Numbered from the stretch's first letter, positions 37,389 to 47,019 are shown. The stretch is 62,795 nt of DNA from Rhodocyclaceae bacterium (GCA_028713915.1 JAQTNK010000024.1:1-62795), one strand, 5' to 3'. A program made the numbers and translations. The notes: generated from the letters alone by a model not told the origin.

Positions 37389-39426
37389 TGCCGCTTCGCG
37401 CCTGACTTTCGACGAGCTGAAAGCGCGGCTCGACGACATTTTCTACCTCGACATTTCCACCGGCCGCAGCTACGAGCGCCTGCTCGACGCGCTCGTCCTG
37501 CTGGCGCGGCCGAAGCAGGAATTCGCGCTGCACTGGGGCAAGGTGGCGGCGCGCACCGACGTCGAAATCGGCTACCTCGTCATCCAGCTCGCGCCCGAAG
37601 CCTTGCGCGCCATGGCGCCGATGCAGGCCGAGCGGTGGGTCATCGCCGCGCTCGACGCCTACGACGGGCAGGGCATGCGCGCGGCGGTGGCGAGCCTGCG
37701 CGACATCGCCGCCGGCACGCGCGCGGGCGCCGCCCTGCGGCTTGACGGCATCGAGGCGCGGCTCGCGCATTTCGTCAAGGGGCTGTCGGGGCGGCCGCTG
37801 CAGATTGCCGCCGCCGCCGGCGGCGAGGGCGCCTGGACGGATACCGCGACGCTGCACCTGCCGGCGCAGATCGAGGCGGCGGATGCAATCGACCGCTACA
37901 AGGCGCTGGCCGCGCTGCTGTGGGCGCAGATGCGCCACGGCAGCTTCGGCGCCGGCGTCGACGCAGCGCTCGCGGCCTATGGCGAGCCGGCACGCGCGGC
38001 GGCATGGCTGGCGCTGCTCGAAGCCGTGCGCCTGGCGGCCCGCCTGGCGCGCGACCTGCCGGGGCTGGCTGCGGCGCTGGCCGAGCTGCTGGCCGCAATG
38101 CCGCCGCAGCTCGATGCGGCGCGGGCGGCGCTGGCACGGCCGCAGGCGAGCGTCGCCGACAGTCTCGCCTGGCTGCCGCGCCTGATGGACGGCGCGCCGC
38201 CGGCGGATGCGCCATTCGGCCCGCTGCGTCTGCAGCTCGCCCTGCAGGTGCGCGCCGAACGCATCGCGCAGGACAAGCTCGTCTTGCGTCGCGCCGTCGC
38301 CGGCCTCATCGCCGCGCTCGGCAAGCCCGGCGGCGCCGAGACGGCGGTCGCTGTCGCCATCGCGCCCGGCACCGGCGAACTGCGCATCGACGGCGAAGTC
38401 GTCGCGCTGCCGCCGGAAGGCCGTGCCGCCGCGCAGTCGCTGATCGACGACCTCGGCGAGATTCCGCCCGAATGCATGACGCCCGCCGGACCGAGCGCGT
38501 GGACGCCAACGGCGCGCGAAGGCGCCGGCCCGACGGCGGCGGCGACCGCGCCGGCCGACGCCGTCTATGACGAATGGGATTATCGGCGGCGCGCCTACCG
38601 GCGCCGCTGGTGCCATCTGTACTGGCGCGACTTGCCGCCGGGCGACGCCGCTTATGTCGCCGACGTGCGCCGCCGCTACGCCGTGCCGATCCGGCAGATC
38701 CGCCGCCGCTTCGAAGCCCTGCGCGGCGAGGACCGCGTTCTCAAGCGCCAGCCCGACGGCACCGAGATCGACCTCGATGCGCTGGTCGCCGCCATCGCCG
38801 ATCGCCGCGGCGGCGCCGACCACGACGAGCGGCTGTTCGCGCGCCGCAGCCGCGACGAGCGTTCGCTGGCGGCGATGTTCGTCGTCGACATGAGCGGCTC
38901 GACCAAGGGCTGGGTCAACGACGCCGAACGCGAGGCGCTGGTGATGCTCTGCGAGGCGCTGGAGATGCTCGGCGACCGCTACGCGATCTGGGGCTTCTCC
39001 GGCTGGACGCGCACGCGCTGCGAGCTTTACCGCATCAAGGATTTCGCCGACTGCTATGACGAAGGCGTGGAGCGCCGCATCGCCGCCATCGAGGCCAAGG
39101 ACTACACGCGCATGGGGCCGCCGCTGCGCCACCTGACGCAACTATTGCTGCGCGAGCCGGCGAAGCACCGGCTGCTGGTGACGCTCTCCGACGGCCGGCC
39201 CGACGATTTCGGCGACGAATACCGCGGCCAGTACGGCGTCGAGGACACGCGCCAGGCACTCATCGAAGCACGCCGCGCCGGGGTGCGCAGCTACTGCGTC
39301 ACCATCGACCGCCACGGCGCCGACTACCTCAAGCACATGTACGGCCCGGCGAGCTACACGGTGCTGGCCGACGTCAGCAAGCTGCCGCTGAGGATCGCCG
39401 ACATCTATCGCAAGCTGACGAGTTGA
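37375..39426 (+). CDS. cbbO: CbbO-type VWA-domain protein (Rubisco activase adaptor; NorD family)
   Basis: A 683-residue protein beginning with GTG at 37375, which overlaps the end of cbbQ by 14 bp. The N-terminal ~480 residues are helical and Ala-rich. The C-terminal VWA domain has an intact MIDAS start, DMSGSTKGW near residue 505, and [20 protein letters not shown] near 600. In CbbQO the VWA metal site contacts Rubisco. A MIDAS-intact, slightly short CbbO without a neighbouring cbbL/M suggests that the Rubisco is at another locus. Confidence 0.82.
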   Translation: MPSFDAASRLTFDELKARLDDIFYLDISTGRSYERLLDALVLLARPKQEFALHWGKVAARTDVEIGYLVIQLAPEALRAMAPMQAERWVIAALDAYDGQGMRAAVASLRDIAAGTRAGAALRLDGIEARLAHFVKGLSGRPLQIAAAAGGEGAWTDTATLHLPAQIEAADAIDRYKALAALLWAQMRHGSFGAGVDAALAAYGEPARAAAWLALLEAVRLAARLARDLPGLAAALAELLAAMPPQLDAARAALARPQASVADSLAWLPRLMDGAPPADAPFGPLRLQLALQVRAERIAQDKLVLRRAVAGLIAALGKPGGAETAVAVAIAPGTGELRIDGEVVALPPEGRAAAQSLIDDLGEIPPECMTPAGPSAWTPTAREGAGPTAAATAPADAVYDEWDYRRRAYRRRWCHLYWRDLPPGDAAYVADVRRRYAVPIRQIRRRFEALRGEDRVLKRQPDGTEIDLDALVAAIADRRGGADHDERLFARRSRDERSLAAMFVVDMSGSTKGWVNDAEREALVMLCEALEMLGDRYAIWGFSGWTRTRCELYRIKDFADCYDEGVERRIAAIEAKDYTRMGPPLRHLTQLLLREPAKHRLLVTLSDGRPDDFGDEYRGQYGVEDTRQALIEARRAGVRSYCVTIDRHGADYLKHMYGPASYTVLADVSKLPLRIADIYRKLTS

Positions 39427-39530
39427 ACGAACTTAACGTTTCCGCTGCTCGTCTTAGTCAGGGAACGGGCATTCCCGGCGGCAGCGTCGCCGGTTCAAGG
39501 GAGTCTTGAAGGGGAAGAGGAGAGTTCATC

Positions 39531-39836
39531 ATGCGCATGCTACTCAATGTGCGGATACCCCACGAGCCGTTCAACAGCTACGTTCGCGACGGGATTGCCG
39601 GCACCACCATCAGCAAGATTCTCGAGGAGACCAAGGCCGAAGCCGTCTATTTCACGGAGCAGAACGGGATGCGCGGCGCGGTGCTTATCGTCGATGTGCC
39701 GAATGCCAGCAAGATTCCGGCCCTGGCCGAACCGTGGTTTCTCAGGTTCAAGGCAGACTGCGAGTTCCGCATCGTCATGAGCCCGGAAGACCTGGCGAAG
39801 GCTGAACTGGAGAAGCTGGGCAAGACGTGGAAATAG
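39531..39836 (+). CDS. Small conserved protein of unknown function
   Basis: A 101-residue protein (MRMLLNVRIPHEPFNSYVRD...) with predicted alternating strands and helices like a ferredoxin-like fold. I recall similar short proteins annotated only as hypothetical or DUF3303-like in proteobacteria; no catalytic motif is visible. It is a single gene, convergent with the CBS protein gene. Confidence 0.75.
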   Translation: MRMLLNVRIPHEPFNSYVRDGIAGTTISKILEETKAEAVYFTEQNGMRGAVLIVDVPNASKIPALAEPWFLRFKADCEFRIVMSPEDLAKAELEKLGKTWK

Positions 39837-39852
39837 ATCGCTAGCGCGATCT

Positions 39853-39877
39853 TCCCCGCCGGGCGAGCCGGCGGGGA
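39853..39877. terminator. Hairpin between convergent genes
   Basis: A perfect 10-bp stem, TCCCCGCCGG / CCGGCGGGGA, has a 5-base loop and lies between two convergent genes. T-runs are weak on both sides. It may act as a bidirectional terminator. Confidence 0.6.
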
Positions 39878-39901
39878 TGTTGCGGCAGCGTGTGGCGAAG
39901 G

Positions 39902-40498
39902 CTATGCCGCCCGCAGCATGGCTTCGATCTCGGCGAAGGTCTTGGCGACTTCGAACGTCTGCAGCGGCATGCCGAGTTGGCGGCCGATCTGGCTGATCGA
40001 GAAAATGCCGCGCACGGTTTCTTCGCCGCTGAGGCGGTCGATATCCACGACCATGGCGTGCTGCCGGCCGACGCCTTTCAGCGTGGCGACGATGTGGCCG
40101 ACTTCGGCGCGCAAGACGTCGCTCATGGACAGCACGTCGATGTCCTCGATGAACGTCATGCAGTCGCGCACCTTGAGGTCGCTGTGCTTGCCGCCGTGCT
40201 CCTGGATATGCTTGATCGGGCGGTCGCCCATGGTGTCGCGCGCCGTGATGAGGCCGATGATTTCGTTGCTGGCATCGACAACGAGCAGCAGGCGCACGCT
40301 GCGCGCCACCATGACTTGCGTGGCCTGGGACAGCGGCACGTCGGCGGTCGTCGTGGCGGCGGGAACCCGCTGCAAGTCTGTCATGACTTCGATGGCCGGC
40401 GAATCGGCCTGCACCGGCTTGTAGGTCGCCGGTTGTTGAAAGCTCGCTCCGGCAGCGAGTTTGCGGAAAGCCAGGGCTTTATAGACGGCGCGCTGCAT
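39902..40498 (-). CDS. CBS-domain pair protein
   Basis: A 198-residue protein consisting of two CBS domains (VPLSQATQVMVARSVRLLLV... and VRDCMTFIEDIDVLSMSDVL...), with GLITARDTMGDRP and VRGIFSISQIGRQLG as the typical ends. CBS pairs bind adenine nucleotides and regulate partner proteins. It starts at ATG 40498 with GGAG upstream. It follows the hdrB terminator, so it is transcribed separately from the qmo operon. Confidence 0.88.
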   Translation of the reverse strand: MQRAVYKALAFRKLAAGASFQQPATYKPVQADSPAIEVMTDLQRVPAATTTADVPLSQATQVMVARSVRLLLVVDASNEIIGLITARDTMGDRPIKHIQEHGGKHSDLKVRDCMTFIEDIDVLSMSDVLRAEVGHIVATLKGVGRQHAMVVDIDRLSGEETVRGIFSISQIGRQLGMPLQTFEVAKTFAEIEAMLRAA

Positions 40499-40552
40499 GG
40501 TGGTCTCCTCCGTTATTGAGTTTTGATATGAATCAAAGACGGACGTTAGCCG

Positions 40553-40583
40553 AAAAAAAAGGCCGGTGGATTCCGGCCTTTTT
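40553..40583 (-). terminator. Intrinsic terminator after hdrB
   Basis: Stem GGCCGG / CCGGCC (40561-40566 with 40573-40578), extended by A/T pairs. Read on the minus strand it ends in a run of eight T. It lies 35 bp after the hdrB stop and closes the qmoAB-hdrCB operon. Confidence 0.9.
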
Positions 40584-40617
40584 ATACCACTGAGCGAATG
40601 CTTTATCGTTGCCGGCG

Positions 40618-41517
40618 CTATTGCTTTCCCGCGATCCGTTCCAGCTTTTCGGCACGGATCAGCTGGCCGTCGAGGCCGGCCTGCTTGGCGCTGCCGCCGT
40701 AGGCCACCGTCAGCAACTGCGAGTAGTACACCACCGGCATGCTGAACTTGGTGCCCTGCTTCTTGTTGATTTCGGACTGGTAGATCTCGACGTTGGCCTG
40801 GCACAGCTGGCAGGGCGTGACGATCATGTCGGCGCCGTGGTCGTAGGCGGACTCGACGATGTCGCGGATCTGCTTCTGCGACTTGTCGGGCTCCGAGAAG
40901 GCCAGCGCGCCGCCGCAGCAGGTGACCTTCTGGTCGAACTTGACGGCTTCGGCGCCGACGGTTTCGATCATCCGGTCGAGGTACTGCGGGTTCTCGAAGG
41001 ATTCGCCGGCGATGCCGAACGGGCGGTTGGTCTGGCAGCCGACGTAGCCGGCGAACTTGATGCCTTCGATCGCCTTGACCACCGGCTTCTTCATCGCTTC
41101 GAAGCCGATGTCCTCGATCAGCACTTCGACGATGTGGCGCGCCTTGACGGTGTTCTTGAGGTTGAGGCCGGCTTCCTTCAGCGCTTCGTTCGTTTCCGCC
41201 AGCAGGCTGTCGGATTCGTGCAGGCGCTCGACGGTCTCGCGCGTCGCCAGCCAGCAGGCCGGGCAGCCGGAGACGATGTCCTGGCCGGCGAGGTGGTTCT
41301 CGGCCTGCGCCAGGTTGCGGGCGTTGATGACCAGGCGCGGCAGCTCGCCGCCTTCGCCGTAGCCGATCGAGGCGCCGCAGCAGTTCCAGTCGGGAATCTC
41401 GTTCAGCTGGATGTCCAGCTTCTCGCAGACGACGCCGACGGAGGTGGGAAAGTTCGACGCCGAGGCGCCCTTCTGGGAAGAGCAGCCGGGGTAGAACGCG
41501 TATTGTTTCTTGGCCAT
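40618..41517 (-). CDS. hdrB: HdrB-like CCG-domain subunit of the Qmo/Hdr complex
   Basis: A 299-residue protein with two Cys-rich CCG modules: YPGCSSQ, WNCCGASIG and SGCPACW in the first, and YVGCQTN, VTCCGGALAF and TPCQLCQANV in the second. In heterodisulfide reductases these bind the non-cubane [4Fe-4S] clusters. Here it takes the place of the C-terminal membrane part of QmoC. It is the last gene of qmoA-qmoB-hdrC-hdrB, 13 bp after hdrC, with AGGAG overlapping the hdrC stop. Confidence 0.93.
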   Translation of the reverse strand: MAKKQYAFYPGCSSQKGASASNFPTSVGVVCEKLDIQLNEIPDWNCCGASIGYGEGGELPRLVINARNLAQAENHLAGQDIVSGCPACWLATRETVERLHESDSLLAETNEALKEAGLNLKNTVKARHIVEVLIEDIGFEAMKKPVVKAIEGIKFAGYVGCQTNRPFGIAGESFENPQYLDRMIETVGAEAVKFDQKVTCCGGALAFSEPDKSQKQIRDIVESAYDHGADMIVTPCQLCQANVEIYQSEINKKQGTKFSMPVVYYSQLLTVAYGGSAKQAGLDGQLIRAEKLERIAGKQ

Positions 41518-41530
41518 CTGTCGCTATCTC

Positions 41531-42151
41531 CTATGCGCCGGCGCCGCTGAAGCCCTTGCGGCGGTCTTCGATCTCGCGCGCCTTGGCGACCATCTTCTGG
41601 ATGCCGCTCTTGTCCTTGCAGGCATGGCCGCCGAGGATTTCCATCGGGTTCAGGCGCTTCGCCTTGACGAGACCCAGGCCGATGCCCTGCATTGCCATGG
41701 CGTTCTTGATGCCTTGCACGAAGCCGTCCTTGAAGTACATCGCCAGCGAGAACTTGAGCTCATTGACGCGGCCGGTCTTGACCAGGTTGTCCCAGAACAG
41801 CTTGGCGATGGCTTCGGTCGGCTGGCCCTTGGGCGCCATGCCGAGCCGGTGGGCGTAGTTCGCCAGGCCGTGCATGATGTGGGTGATCGGCAGCTTGCGC
41901 GGGCAGCGCACGATGCAGTTGTAGCAGGAAGTGCACATCCACATCGAGTCGGAGGTCAGCACTTCCTCGCGCTTGCCGGCGCGGATCATCATGAAGATCT
42001 TCTGCGGCGAGTGCTGCCAGTGCGGCCCGAGCGGGCAGGAGCCGGCGCAGACGCCGCACTGCATGCACATCTTGACCCAGTGGCCTTCCTCGACGTTCGC
42101 CTCGACTTCCTTGAGGAAGTTGTTGCGGTACTTGGGGGTTGCGGTAGTCAT
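41531..42151 (-). CDS. hdrC: HdrC-like iron-sulfur subunit of the Qmo/Hdr complex
   Basis: A 206-residue protein with two [4Fe-4S] ferredoxin motifs (CMQCGVCAGSCPLG at ~29 and CTSCYNCIVRCPRKL at ~73) and a helical C-terminus. There are no membrane helices, whereas QmoC of Gram-negative sulfate reducers is a fusion of this domain with a six-helix cytochrome b part. AGGAG lies nine bases before ATG and the gene is 19 bp after qmoB. Confidence 0.93.
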   Translation of the reverse strand: MTTATPKYRNNFLKEVEANVEEGHWVKMCMQCGVCAGSCPLGPHWQHSPQKIFMMIRAGKREEVLTSDSMWMCTSCYNCIVRCPRKLPITHIMHGLANYAHRLGMAPKGQPTEAIAKLFWDNLVKTGRVNELKFSLAMYFKDGFVQGIKNAMAMQGIGLGLVKAKRLNPMEILGGHACKDKSGIQKMVAKAREIEDRRKGFSGAGA

Positions 42152-42170
42152 GTCTATACGCTCCTGGATC

Positions 42171-44426
42171 TCAGCCGAAGCCCTTCATCGGCGACGGGCC
42201 CATTTCGATGAGCTGCGCGGCGTAGTCGTCGATCATCTTGGCGACGCGGGCGCTGTCGGTGATGGCGACCTCGTAGGTCTGCACGCGCTCGCCTTCGAGG
42301 CTCAACTGCTTGAGCGTGTCGTCGATCTTGCTCATGCGGTAGTAGGCCATCTCCGAGCCCTTGACGAAGTGGCACTGGTAGTCGTCGCCGCGCTTGCAGC
42401 CCATCATCATGACGCCGTCGTAGCCCTGGTTGAGCGCGTCGGTGATCCAGATGGTGTTGGCCGAGCCGAGACAGCGCACCGGGATCGTGCGCACGAACGC
42501 CGAATAAGTCAGGCGCTGGATGCCGGCCATGTCGAGCGCCGGGTAGGCGTCGTTCTCGCAGGCGAGGATCAGGATGCGCGGCTTTTCCTCGAACTCGTCG
42601 GGGACGTTGACCGCCTTGATCTGCATGCCGACGGTGTCGCACGAGTAGTTCTCGAAGGAGATCACGCGCACCGGGCAGGCGCCCATGCACGTGCCGCAGC
42701 GGCGGCAGCGCTCCTGGTTGAAGACCGGGAAGCGCTTTTCGTCCTCATCGATGGCGCCGAACGGGCATTCGACGGTGCAGCGCTTGCACTGCGTGCAGCC
42801 TTCGAGGCGCGCCTTCGGGAAGGAGAGGTCGCCGGCACGGGGATGCGCGGCGGCGCCGCGGGCGACGTTCTCGACCGCCTGGATCGCTTTCAGCGCGGCG
42901 CCGGTGGCGTCTTCCTGGGCCTGGAACATGTCCATCGGCCGGCGCGTCGGGCCGGCGGCATAGACGCCGGTGCGGCGCGTTTCGTACGGGAAGCAGATGA
43001 AGTGCGAATCGGCGAAGCCGTACTTGAACTGCGGCATGTCCGGGCCCTGACGGTAGTTCAGGTTGAGCACGGAAATCTTCTGCAGCTCGGACTTCTTCTG
43101 CTTGGCCGCTTCGTCGCCGCTCTCGGCGGCGGTGACGGTCGTCGTCCATTCGTCGAGGTTGACGCCGGAGGTCGGCACCTGGCCGGTGGCGAGCACGACG
43201 AGGTCGGCGTCGATGGACGCGTCCTCGTCGAGGATCAGGTCCTTGAAATCGACACGGCACGAATTGCCGCCGGCGACCTTATTGACCTTGGCCTTGGTGA
43301 AGATCACGCCCTTTTTCTGGGCGCTGCGGTAGAAGTCCTCGCCCATGCCGGGAACGCGCAGGTCCTGGTACATGACGACGGTATCGACGTCGGGGTTGGC
43401 GTCCTTGAAGTAGGTCGCCTGCTTGATGCTGGTGGCGCAGCAGTGGCCCGAGCAGTAGTCGAGGTGGCTGCCGTCGCCGTTGCCGCCGGAGCCGCGCTGG
43501 CCGGCGCACTGGACGAAGACGACCGACTTGACCGCGCTGCCGTCGGCGCGCTTGATGGCGCCGCCGTCGGCGGCTTTCGCCAGCGCTTCGAGGCCGGCCT
43601 GGTCGACCACGTTGGCCTGGCCGCCGCCGAGTTCCGGCAGTTTCGCCAGGTCGTAGGTCGTGAAGCCGGTGGCCTGGACGATGGCGCCGACGGTCTCTTC
43701 CGTCACCGCGCCCGATTCCTGGGCGATCTTGGCGATGAAGCGGCCGGGCGCGCCGGCGGTTTCGGCAAGCGTCGAGTTCAGGTGGATCTTGATCTTGGCG
43801 TGGCCGGACACCTTGGCGGTCATCTCGGCGACGCCGGTCGGCTGGGCTTCGGCGTGGGGCGCATTGAAGGGCACGCGCTTCCACAGGTTGTTGGCGAAGC
43901 CGCCGAGTTGGGCGGTCTTCTCGATCAGCACGACTTCGTAGCCGGCGTCGGCGGCGGCCAGCGCCGCGGTCATGCCGGACATGCCGCCGCCGACGACCAT
44001 GATGCGGCGGCTGGAGGCGGCGTTGGCGCTGCCTGCCGGACAGGTCATCTTCTTGACCTCGGCGCAGCCCATGCGGATGTAGTCCTCGGCCATTTCCTGG
44101 CGCACTTCGTCATGTGCCGGACCTTCGGCGACGACCCACAGCACGCCCTCGCGCAGGTTGGCGCGGGAGACGGCGTTGCCGGGGAAGGCGAAAGCTTCGG
44201 CCTTGGCGCGGCGCGAGCAGGCGGCGATGCAGAAGTGGGTCACGCCTTCATTGGCGATGTCGTTCTTGATCAGATCGACGCCTTCGGTCGAGCAGAGGAA
44301 GGGGTGGCTCTTCACCACCGCCATCTTGCCTTCCTTGGTGGCGACCTTCTCCAGCGCGCCGACATTGAGCGTGTCGCCGATGCCGCAGCCGGAGCAGATG
44401 TATGCAGCGTATTTAATGTCGGCCAT
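42171..44426 (-). CDS. qmoB: QmoB, HdrA/MvhD-like flavin and iron-sulfur subunit
   Basis: A 751-residue protein. It starts YAAYICSGCGIGD, has an HdrA-type FAD domain from ~140 (RIMVVGGGMSGMTAALAAAD), two [4Fe-4S] motifs near 545-590 (CTQCKRCTVECPFG and CRRCGTCMGACPVR), and a C-terminal MvhD-like [2Fe-2S] domain (RILILACENDAYP...MMMGCKRGDDYQCHF). This is the QmoB architecture. It probably exchanges electrons with AprBA. GGAGG precedes ATG; only 2 bp separate it from qmoA. Confidence 0.95.
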   Translation of the reverse strand: MADIKYAAYICSGCGIGDTLNVGALEKVATKEGKMAVVKSHPFLCSTEGVDLIKNDIANEGVTHFCIAACSRRAKAEAFAFPGNAVSRANLREGVLWVVAEGPAHDEVRQEMAEDYIRMGCAEVKKMTCPAGSANAASSRRIMVVGGGMSGMTAALAAADAGYEVVLIEKTAQLGGFANNLWKRVPFNAPHAEAQPTGVAEMTAKVSGHAKIKIHLNSTLAETAGAPGRFIAKIAQESGAVTEETVGAIVQATGFTTYDLAKLPELGGGQANVVDQAGLEALAKAADGGAIKRADGSAVKSVVFVQCAGQRGSGGNGDGSHLDYCSGHCCATSIKQATYFKDANPDVDTVVMYQDLRVPGMGEDFYRSAQKKGVIFTKAKVNKVAGGNSCRVDFKDLILDEDASIDADLVVLATGQVPTSGVNLDEWTTTVTAAESGDEAAKQKKSELQKISVLNLNYRQGPDMPQFKYGFADSHFICFPYETRRTGVYAAGPTRRPMDMFQAQEDATGAALKAIQAVENVARGAAAHPRAGDLSFPKARLEGCTQCKRCTVECPFGAIDEDEKRFPVFNQERCRRCGTCMGACPVRVISFENYSCDTVGMQIKAVNVPDEFEEKPRILILACENDAYPALDMAGIQRLTYSAFVRTIPVRCLGSANTIWITDALNQGYDGVMMMGCKRGDDYQCHFVKGSEMAYYRMSKIDDTLKQLSLEGERVQTYEVAITDSARVAKMIDDYAAQLIEMGPSPMKGFG

Positions 44427-44428
44427 GA

Positions 44429-45715
44429 TTACGCGGCCTCCGTCGATGCGTTCTTGTGGATCACTTGAATGGCTTTCAGGCTGGCCGCCGTGGCGCTCTG
44501 CACGGCGCGATTCACGTCGAGCGGGCTGGCCGCGGCACCGGCACCGAACATGCCGCCATCCTTGGAGCCTTCGATGAAGTTCGAGGAATCGATGATGATG
44601 TCGTCGGGCAGCTTGACGCCACTGACCTCGGGCTCCATGCCGACGGCCAGCACGACGAGGTCGTGCTCGGTGGCGTAGCGGTGATAGCCCTCGGTATCGA
44701 CGCCGTGCAGGACGGGGTTGCCGTTGGCTTCATTCTCGGCGATGCGCGCGACCTTGGACTTGACGAAGCTCACCGTCGGGTCCTTCCAGACCATGGCGTA
44801 GAAGTCCTCGAAGCGGTCGATGGCGCGGATGTCGATGTAATAGACCGTCGACTTGCCGGCGTCGCCGTAGGCTTCGCGCACATACTGGGTCTGCTTGAGC
44901 GAGGCCATGCAGCAGATGCGCGAGCAGTGGCGCAGGTAGTTCTCGTCGCGCGAGCCGGCGCACTGGATGAAGGCGATGTTCTTCGCCTCCTTGCCGTCGG
45001 ACGGACGCAGCAACTTGCCGCCGGTGGGACCGTGCGGATCGGCCAGGCGCTCGAATTCGACGCTGGTGATCACGTTGGCGATGCGGTCGTAGCCGTAGGG
45101 CTGAATCTTGTTGGCGTCGAAGGGGCGCCAGCCGGTCGCCCAGACCACGGCGCCGACGTTGATCTCGAGCGTCTCTTCCTGCATGCCGAGATCGACGGCG
45201 TTCACCGGGCAGGCCGCCTTGGCCTTTTCGCCTTCGGGGGTGCCGACGATGGAGGCGTCGATGACGTAGCGCTGCGGATAGGCCATCGCGTGCGGCAGGT
45301 AAGCGGCCTTGACCTTGCCCAAGCCGTAGTTGTAGGCGTCGGGAATCTCGGCGCTCACGGCTTCGCCGCACTTGCGGCAGGCGGTGCAGTTCTCGTTGAC
45401 GTAGCGCGGGCTGACCTTGAGCGTGACGTTGTAGTCGCCGCGGCCGCCGCCGACGGCGACGACCTGGGTCATCGTCATCACGCGCACGTTGGGGTTGCCC
45501 TTGATGCGTTTCAGATTGATTTCCATCCCGCAGGTGGGATGGCACATCTTCGGGAAGTAACGATAGAGCTGGGCGGTGCGTCCGCCCAAGGTCGGGGTCT
45601 TTTCGACCAGCAGGACCTGCTTGCCGCACTCGGCGGCTTCCAGCGCCGCAGTCATGCCGGCAATGCCGCCGCCGACGACGAGGATGGTCTGGTTGGTTGC
45701 GATTGAAGCTGTCAC
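44429..45715 (-). CDS. qmoA: QmoA, HdrA-like flavoprotein
   Basis: A 428-residue FAD protein (TILVVGGGIAGMTAALEAAE at ~10, GGRTAQLYRYFPKMCHP, CTACRKCGEAV and HCSRICCMASLKQ). I chose a GTG start at 45715 because GGAGG lies exactly six bases upstream and the family N-terminus follows. A frame extension to ATG 45772 adds 19 basic residues with no homology. It is the first gene of the qmo operon. In sulfur oxidizers QmoABC is thought to run in reverse, passing electrons from AprBA to quinone. Confidence 0.95.
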   Translation of the reverse strand: MTASIATNQTILVVGGGIAGMTAALEAAECGKQVLLVEKTPTLGGRTAQLYRYFPKMCHPTCGMEINLKRIKGNPNVRVMTMTQVVAVGGGRGDYNVTLKVSPRYVNENCTACRKCGEAVSAEIPDAYNYGLGKVKAAYLPHAMAYPQRYVIDASIVGTPEGEKAKAACPVNAVDLGMQEETLEINVGAVVWATGWRPFDANKIQPYGYDRIANVITSVEFERLADPHGPTGGKLLRPSDGKEAKNIAFIQCAGSRDENYLRHCSRICCMASLKQTQYVREAYGDAGKSTVYYIDIRAIDRFEDFYAMVWKDPTVSFVKSKVARIAENEANGNPVLHGVDTEGYHRYATEHDLVVLAVGMEPEVSGVKLPDDIIIDSSNFIEGSKDGGMFGAGAAASPLDVNRAVQSATAASLKAIQVIHKNASTEAA

Positions 45716-46010
45716 AGCTAGCCTCCGGGAAAGTCGTCCTTTGTGAACGCGGCGGATTCTACTCCGGGGCAACTCGCGCCAGTCTCGCCAAATGCGGGTG
45801 CGGCCGGTGAAATGTTCCTATGGGGAAATAGATGCACTGAATGCGACGCCGCGCCGATGCCGCGGCAATAATTTCAGGGGCATACGTCGCGCCGGCGACC
45901 ATGGACTGGGCGGCTCATGCGTGCGCCCGCCATCGGCGGCGGACAGAATCAGAAGCGGCCGTGAGCGCTTTGCGTTCGCACGTGGCGTAGGCCATGCGGA
46001 CTAGCAGGCG
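45716..46010 (-). promoter_or_regulatory. Upstream region of the qmo operon
   Basis: 295 bp between the qmoA start and the stop of a small Gly-rich protein gene on the same strand. It contains no convincing gene and should hold the qmo promoter. An AT-richer part lies at 45815-45880. Confidence 0.4.
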
Positions 46011-46403
46011 CTAACCGCTGCCCAGGGCTTGCGCCGCCAGATAGGCATTGATGGCCGCTGCCGCCACCGACAGCTCGGTGGCGCCCGCAGGATTCTGCTG
46101 CTGGTCGCGCTGCAGGATGGCCAGCAGCGTGGCGGCGACGAGGTCGTCCATCAGCTTGGATGGCATGGCGGTGGTATTCGCCGTGCCGTTCGCCGCCGCC
46201 GCGGCATCCAGCGCCAGCGCCCGCATCGCGGCGTCGGAGAAGCTCACGACGACGCTCGGCGTCGGCGCCGACGCCGTCGCCGTGATCGAAATGGCGGGGA
46301 CGGCCGGGCCTGGCGCCGCGCCGATCGAACCGATGCTCATCGTCATGCCGTTGCCGAGACCGATAGAGCCGATCCCGCCGATAGAGAGTCCTGCGTCAGC
46401 CAT
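46011..46403 (-). CDS. Small protein with Gly/Ile/Ser-rich N-terminus, unknown function
   Basis: A 130-residue protein. Residues 6-30 are a low-complexity Gly-Ile-Ser-Gly stretch (LSIGGIGSIGLGNGMTMSIG), followed by an Ala/Pro/Thr linker (~33-55) and a helical C-terminus (MDDLVAATLLAILQRDQ...). GGAG lies six bases before ATG 46403, which favours this start over an in-frame one at 46478. No family is recognised. No signal peptide is seen. Confidence 0.7.
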   Translation of the reverse strand: MADAGLSIGGIGSIGLGNGMTMSIGSIGAAPGPAVPAISITATASAPTPSVVVSFSDAAMRALALDAAAAANGTANTTAMPSKLMDDLVAATLLAILQRDQQQNPAGATELSVAAAAINAYLAAQALGSG

Positions 46404-46632
46404 GTTCGTCTCCAATGTGCCCTCGCTCCCTGACGAGCATTTTGCGCAGCCGCCTTGAGGCAAATTTGACGTTCGCATGGGTCAAGCGGCGCGGGCGATC
46501 CGGGCCGGCCGCACGGACAGCTCCGCCAAGTCGCCTATGCCGCGCCAGTCGGATTTCATCGTCGCCGGCGCTAGATGCAGGCAGGGAGCGAGCGTTTCCG
46601 CTTGCAGCCGGCCACAGGAAAGGAGACTTGCA

Positions 46633-47019
46633 ATGGAGCAGCTGATGAATGCGTTCCTGTTGGCGCTGCTGTCGATGCCGCACCCGATATCTGCGGCCAC
46701 GCCGATGGTCGTCATCGACAACTGGCCGCCGCTCAGGATCACCGAGCACCTGGTCGCCAATATGCCGGAAACATGCTCTGCCGCCGCCGCCGGCTGCGCC
46801 GTCGTCAAGCTCGACGCGCGTACCTGCGACGTCTATGTCGCCTGGCGCGAGCCGCACAAGGCGGCGGTGCGCGAACGCCAGCTCAAGCATTGCCGCGGCT
46901 ACGACGAACCGCCGTTCGCCCTCAAGGCGGCACACGCGCGGTGGGTCGCCGCCGGCAAGCCCTACAAGCCGCTGCTCGAAGCCGATCGCCGCCCGCCGGC
47001 TACGGCAACGACGGACTAG
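46633..47019 (+). CDS. Small exported protein of unknown function
   Basis: A 128-residue protein with a probable signal peptide (MNAFLLALLSMPHPISAATP). The mature part has four cysteines (CSAAAAGCAV, ARTCDVYV, KHCRGY) that could form two disulfides. AGGAG precedes ATG. It overlaps the end of the convergent HD-GYP-like gene by 20 bp. No domain is recognised. Confidence 0.65.
   Translation: MEQLMNAFLLALLSMPHPISAATPMVVIDNWPPLRITEHLVANMPETCSAAAAGCAVVKLDARTCDVYVAWREPHKAAVRERQLKHCRGYDEPPFALKAAHARWVAAGKPYKPLLEADRRPPATATTD

Noticed and set aside
45792-46004. 70-residue plus-strand frame upstream of qmoA
   Set aside because: No ribosome binding site and no protein-like pattern; it lies in the probable qmo promoter region.
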